NCBI GenBank assembly: GCA_016844625.1
Contig: JAERMN010000140.1
Span: forward strand, 1-7,545
Direction of reading: 5' to 3'
DNA: 7,545 nt
DNA from: Deltaproteobacteria bacterium
GTDB taxonomy: Bacteria; Desulfobacterota; Binatia; UBA9968
Shown: one piece after another, positions 6,602-7,545 of the stretch
Layout: every line of letters starts with the position of its first letter
Position numbering within the stretch: the first letter of the stretch is position 1
Notes under the pieces: model-generated
Databases searched by the model: none
Seen by the model: the letters and a program-made list of their open reading frames with translations, nothing else
What the model was told of the DNA's origin: nothing
Position numbers and translations under genes: made by a program

Positions 6602-6638
6602 AGAACGCTCCTCTCCTTCTTTTCTTTCCCCGTTCTCT
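6600..6638. terminator. Inverted repeat in a pyrimidine-rich gap after the Usp operon
   Basis: AGAGAACG (6600-6607, overlapping the Usp stop) is complementary to CGTTCTCT (6631-6638) with a 23-nt loop of almost only C and T. It lies between the convergent Usp gene and the pntB remnant. The loop is long and no clean T run follows, so a bidirectional terminator is only possible. From 6607 to about 6660 the + strand is nearly all pyrimidine with no gene. Confidence 0.3.
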
Positions 6639-6656
6639 GTCTCGTTTCTCAAATCT

Positions 6657-7205
6657 CTATCTGATTTCTTGCAGTCCGCTGAACAGCTCCGTCACGGTCT
6701 TTTTCGTGTCGCCGAACAGCTTCATCGTGTTGGGACGCAGAAGTAAAATTTATTTTCGATCTTTGCGAAGCCCTGACTCATGCTGCGTTTGAGCACGATC
6801 ACGGTGCGCGCCTCTTCGGCGTTGAGCACTGGCATGCCGTAGATCGGACTCTGCGGGTAGTGTTTGGCGGCGGGGTCGACCACGTCGTTGGCGCCGACGA
6901 CCAAAGCCACGTCGGTGTTGGCGAACTCACAAAAAAACAAACACTTTGCGGCCGGGGTATTGCCCCCGGCTCAAGTAAAATAGACCCAAGGGGTGCTCGC
7001 CCCCTTGGCAAACCCCATTTAATGGTTCCACGCTCAAATCAGCGTGGTCAACAACAAATTGATCGCGTGGATGTCGTAAAGGCGGTCGTACGGGATATTG
7101 GCCTCGGCCAAGACTACGTTCATGTGGCCAGGCATGCGCCCAGCTACTGGATGAACCGCGTACTTAACCGCGCTGAACGAACAGATTGGCGAGTTCCCGG
7201 ACCGC
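6657..7205 (-). pseudogene. pntB: NAD(P) transhydrogenase subunit beta, decayed 3' part
   Basis: PntB is the membrane/NADP(H)-binding subunit of proton-translocating transhydrogenase; only part of its C-terminal NADP domain is left. Read right to left on the - strand: AVRELANLFVQRG (about 7205-7167) ends in a stop at 7164-7166; a shifted frame then gives VKYAVHPVAGRMPGHMNV, LAEANIPYDRLYDIHAIN to 7058; 129 nt with several in-frame stops and the hairpin repeat follow; the same frame resumes with EFANTDVALVVGANDVV (from 6928), SPIYGMPVLNAEEA and VIVLKRSMSQGFAKIENK; near 6725-6735 a second shift leads to MKLFGDTKKTVTELFSGL, ending at TAG 6657-6659. So there are two frame breaks and one insertion, and the front of the gene is missing. 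The matching pieces are still close to family consensus, implying recent decay. No upstream pntA or membrane part is in the window. Confidence 0.9.
6941..7050 (-). repeat. Multi-hairpin repeat element, copy B (inside pntB)
   Basis: Second copy of the element at 4201-4313, same orientation. Hairpin 1 arms are 6951-6957 and 6964-6970 (7 bp, 6-nt loop), hairpin 2 arms 6986-6993 and 7001-7008 (8 bp, loop tgctcgc), and the last hairpin arms 7028-7034 and 7041-7047 (7 bp, 6-nt loop). Stem sequences differ from copy A but stay paired. On the - strand both copies end with CGC(A/G)AAGTG. The interruption of pntB is 129 nt (6929-7057). TTTGTT occurs at both sides (6936-6941 and 7053-7058) and might be a target duplication, but these flanks are low-complexity, so this is weak. 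The long 13-bp inverted repeat of copy A is not present here. Confidence 0.8.
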
Positions 7206-7241
7206 GCTCGCCGGGAAAAGCTTCGGCCGGCATGGCGATGA

Positions 7242-7545
7242 TCATGCGGCCTGCCGGTGGCGTGCATGATGGCGCGGCCGATCGCTATTTTCCGCCGCGG
7301 ATTTTGCCTTCAATTGACGCAAACCGCGCCGGACATATTCTGGATCGAGCCCTAAGAGATCGCAGACGTTATCGAACGCGAACACCCAACCGTCGCCACC
7401 GCCCATAAGCCATTCCTCCGCTTCGCGGAATTGCTCTCGGCCGGCGCGGTTTCGCACCGTGGCGAATTTCCGGTAGCAGTGGATGGCATCTTCCAAAATC
7501 GCCAACAGCAAGGTTTTTTCCGGTTCGAGGTGTTCGCTGCGCCGA
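7242..7545 (-). CDS. Conserved-looking hypothetical protein, C-terminal part
   Basis: The frame is open to the right edge (101 codons visible, stop TGA at 7242-7244), so the start is outside. The first visible residues RRSEHLEPEKT continue in frame into LLLAILEDAIHCYRKF, so the TTG at 7511 is not the real start. Next come RAGREQFREAEEW, FAFDNVCDLLGLDPEY and VRRGLRQLKAK, then a basic, low-order tail rich in Arg and His. The alternation of a helix, an aromatic-rich turn and LGLDPEYVRRGLRQL resembles a small helical DNA- or protein-binding module. I have the impression of similar short uncharacterised proteins in soil and subsurface bacteria but can give no family name. It lies on the same strand as the pntB remnant, with 36 bp between, and is not obviously damaged. 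Confidence 0.7.
   Translation of the reverse strand, partial: RRSEHLEPEKTLLLAILEDAIHCYRKFATVRNRAGREQFREAEEWLMGGGDGWVFAFDNVCDLLGLDPEYVRRGLRQLKAKSAAENSDRPRHHARHRQAA

Noticed and set aside
6929..7057. The pntB insertion as a self-splicing intron, intein or translational bypass element.
   Set aside because: The length is a multiple of three, but pntB also has two frame breaks outside the insertion and no start, so there is no functional product to restore; the insertion is also a dispersed repeat.
6860..7408. A 182-codon + strand open frame across the pntB remnant, copy B and the right-hand hypothetical gene.
   Set aside because: The PntB motifs and the hypothetical protein are clearly on the - strand; this frame is their antisense and runs through the repeat.
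1..7545. tRNA, rRNA or known riboswitch genes.
   Set aside because: No cloverleaf with conserved TTCRA-type arm, rRNA core or recognised riboswitch motif was noticed on either strand by eye; a tRNAscan or Rfam search would settle this.

Overview
The window is moderately GC-rich bacterial chromosome with strong Shine-Dalgarno sites, short intergenic gaps and one very good sigma-54 (-24/-12) promoter. Gene content (HPF/RaiA fused to a cold-shock domain, several universal stress proteins, a two-domain glutamine-dependent NAD synthetase, a PntAB-type transhydrogenase remnant) suggests an environmental Gram-negative bacterium of a proteobacterial or deltaproteobacterial/Methylomirabilota-like type. 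That placement is inference; there is no rRNA or tRNA marker here.

Layout. Left (1-2500, + strand): the C-terminal end of a DUF155/RMD1-type membrane-anchored protein, then a complete nadE of 689 aa. Middle left (2586-4811, - strand, read right to left): a YbaK/ProX-type aminoacyl-tRNA deacylase, then 341 bp without an intact gene (a hairpin-rich repeat plus an orphan C-terminal gene remnant), then a single-domain UspA protein directly followed by a tandem-UspA protein. Middle right (4812-6601, + strand): a divergent intergenic region with a possible small gene remnant, a hairpin and the sigma-54 promoter, then a tight two-gene operon of a long hibernation factor (HPF/RaiA plus cold-shock domain) and a second tandem-UspA protein. 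Right (6602-7545, - strand): a decayed 3' part of pntB with two frame breaks and a second copy of the hairpin-rich repeat inside it, then the 3' part of an unrecognised conserved-looking gene that runs off the edge.

How the genes fit together. The centre is a stress and dormancy cluster: three Usp genes with five Usp domains, a ribosome-hibernation factor and a tRNA-editing deacylase. The sigma-54 promoter implies that the HPF-CSD/Usp operon is switched on by an activator (enhancer-binding protein) rather than being constitutive. nadE and the pntB remnant both concern the NAD(P) pool, but nothing in the sequence links them to the stress genes beyond proximity.

The most unusual feature is a roughly 110-bp multi-hairpin element in two copies (about 4201-4313 and 6941-7050), in the same orientation 2.7 kb apart. 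The copies share a 42-43 nt core and three hairpins whose stems differ by compensating changes. One copy splits the pntB remnant; the other abuts an orphan gene fragment. I could not assign it to a named family.
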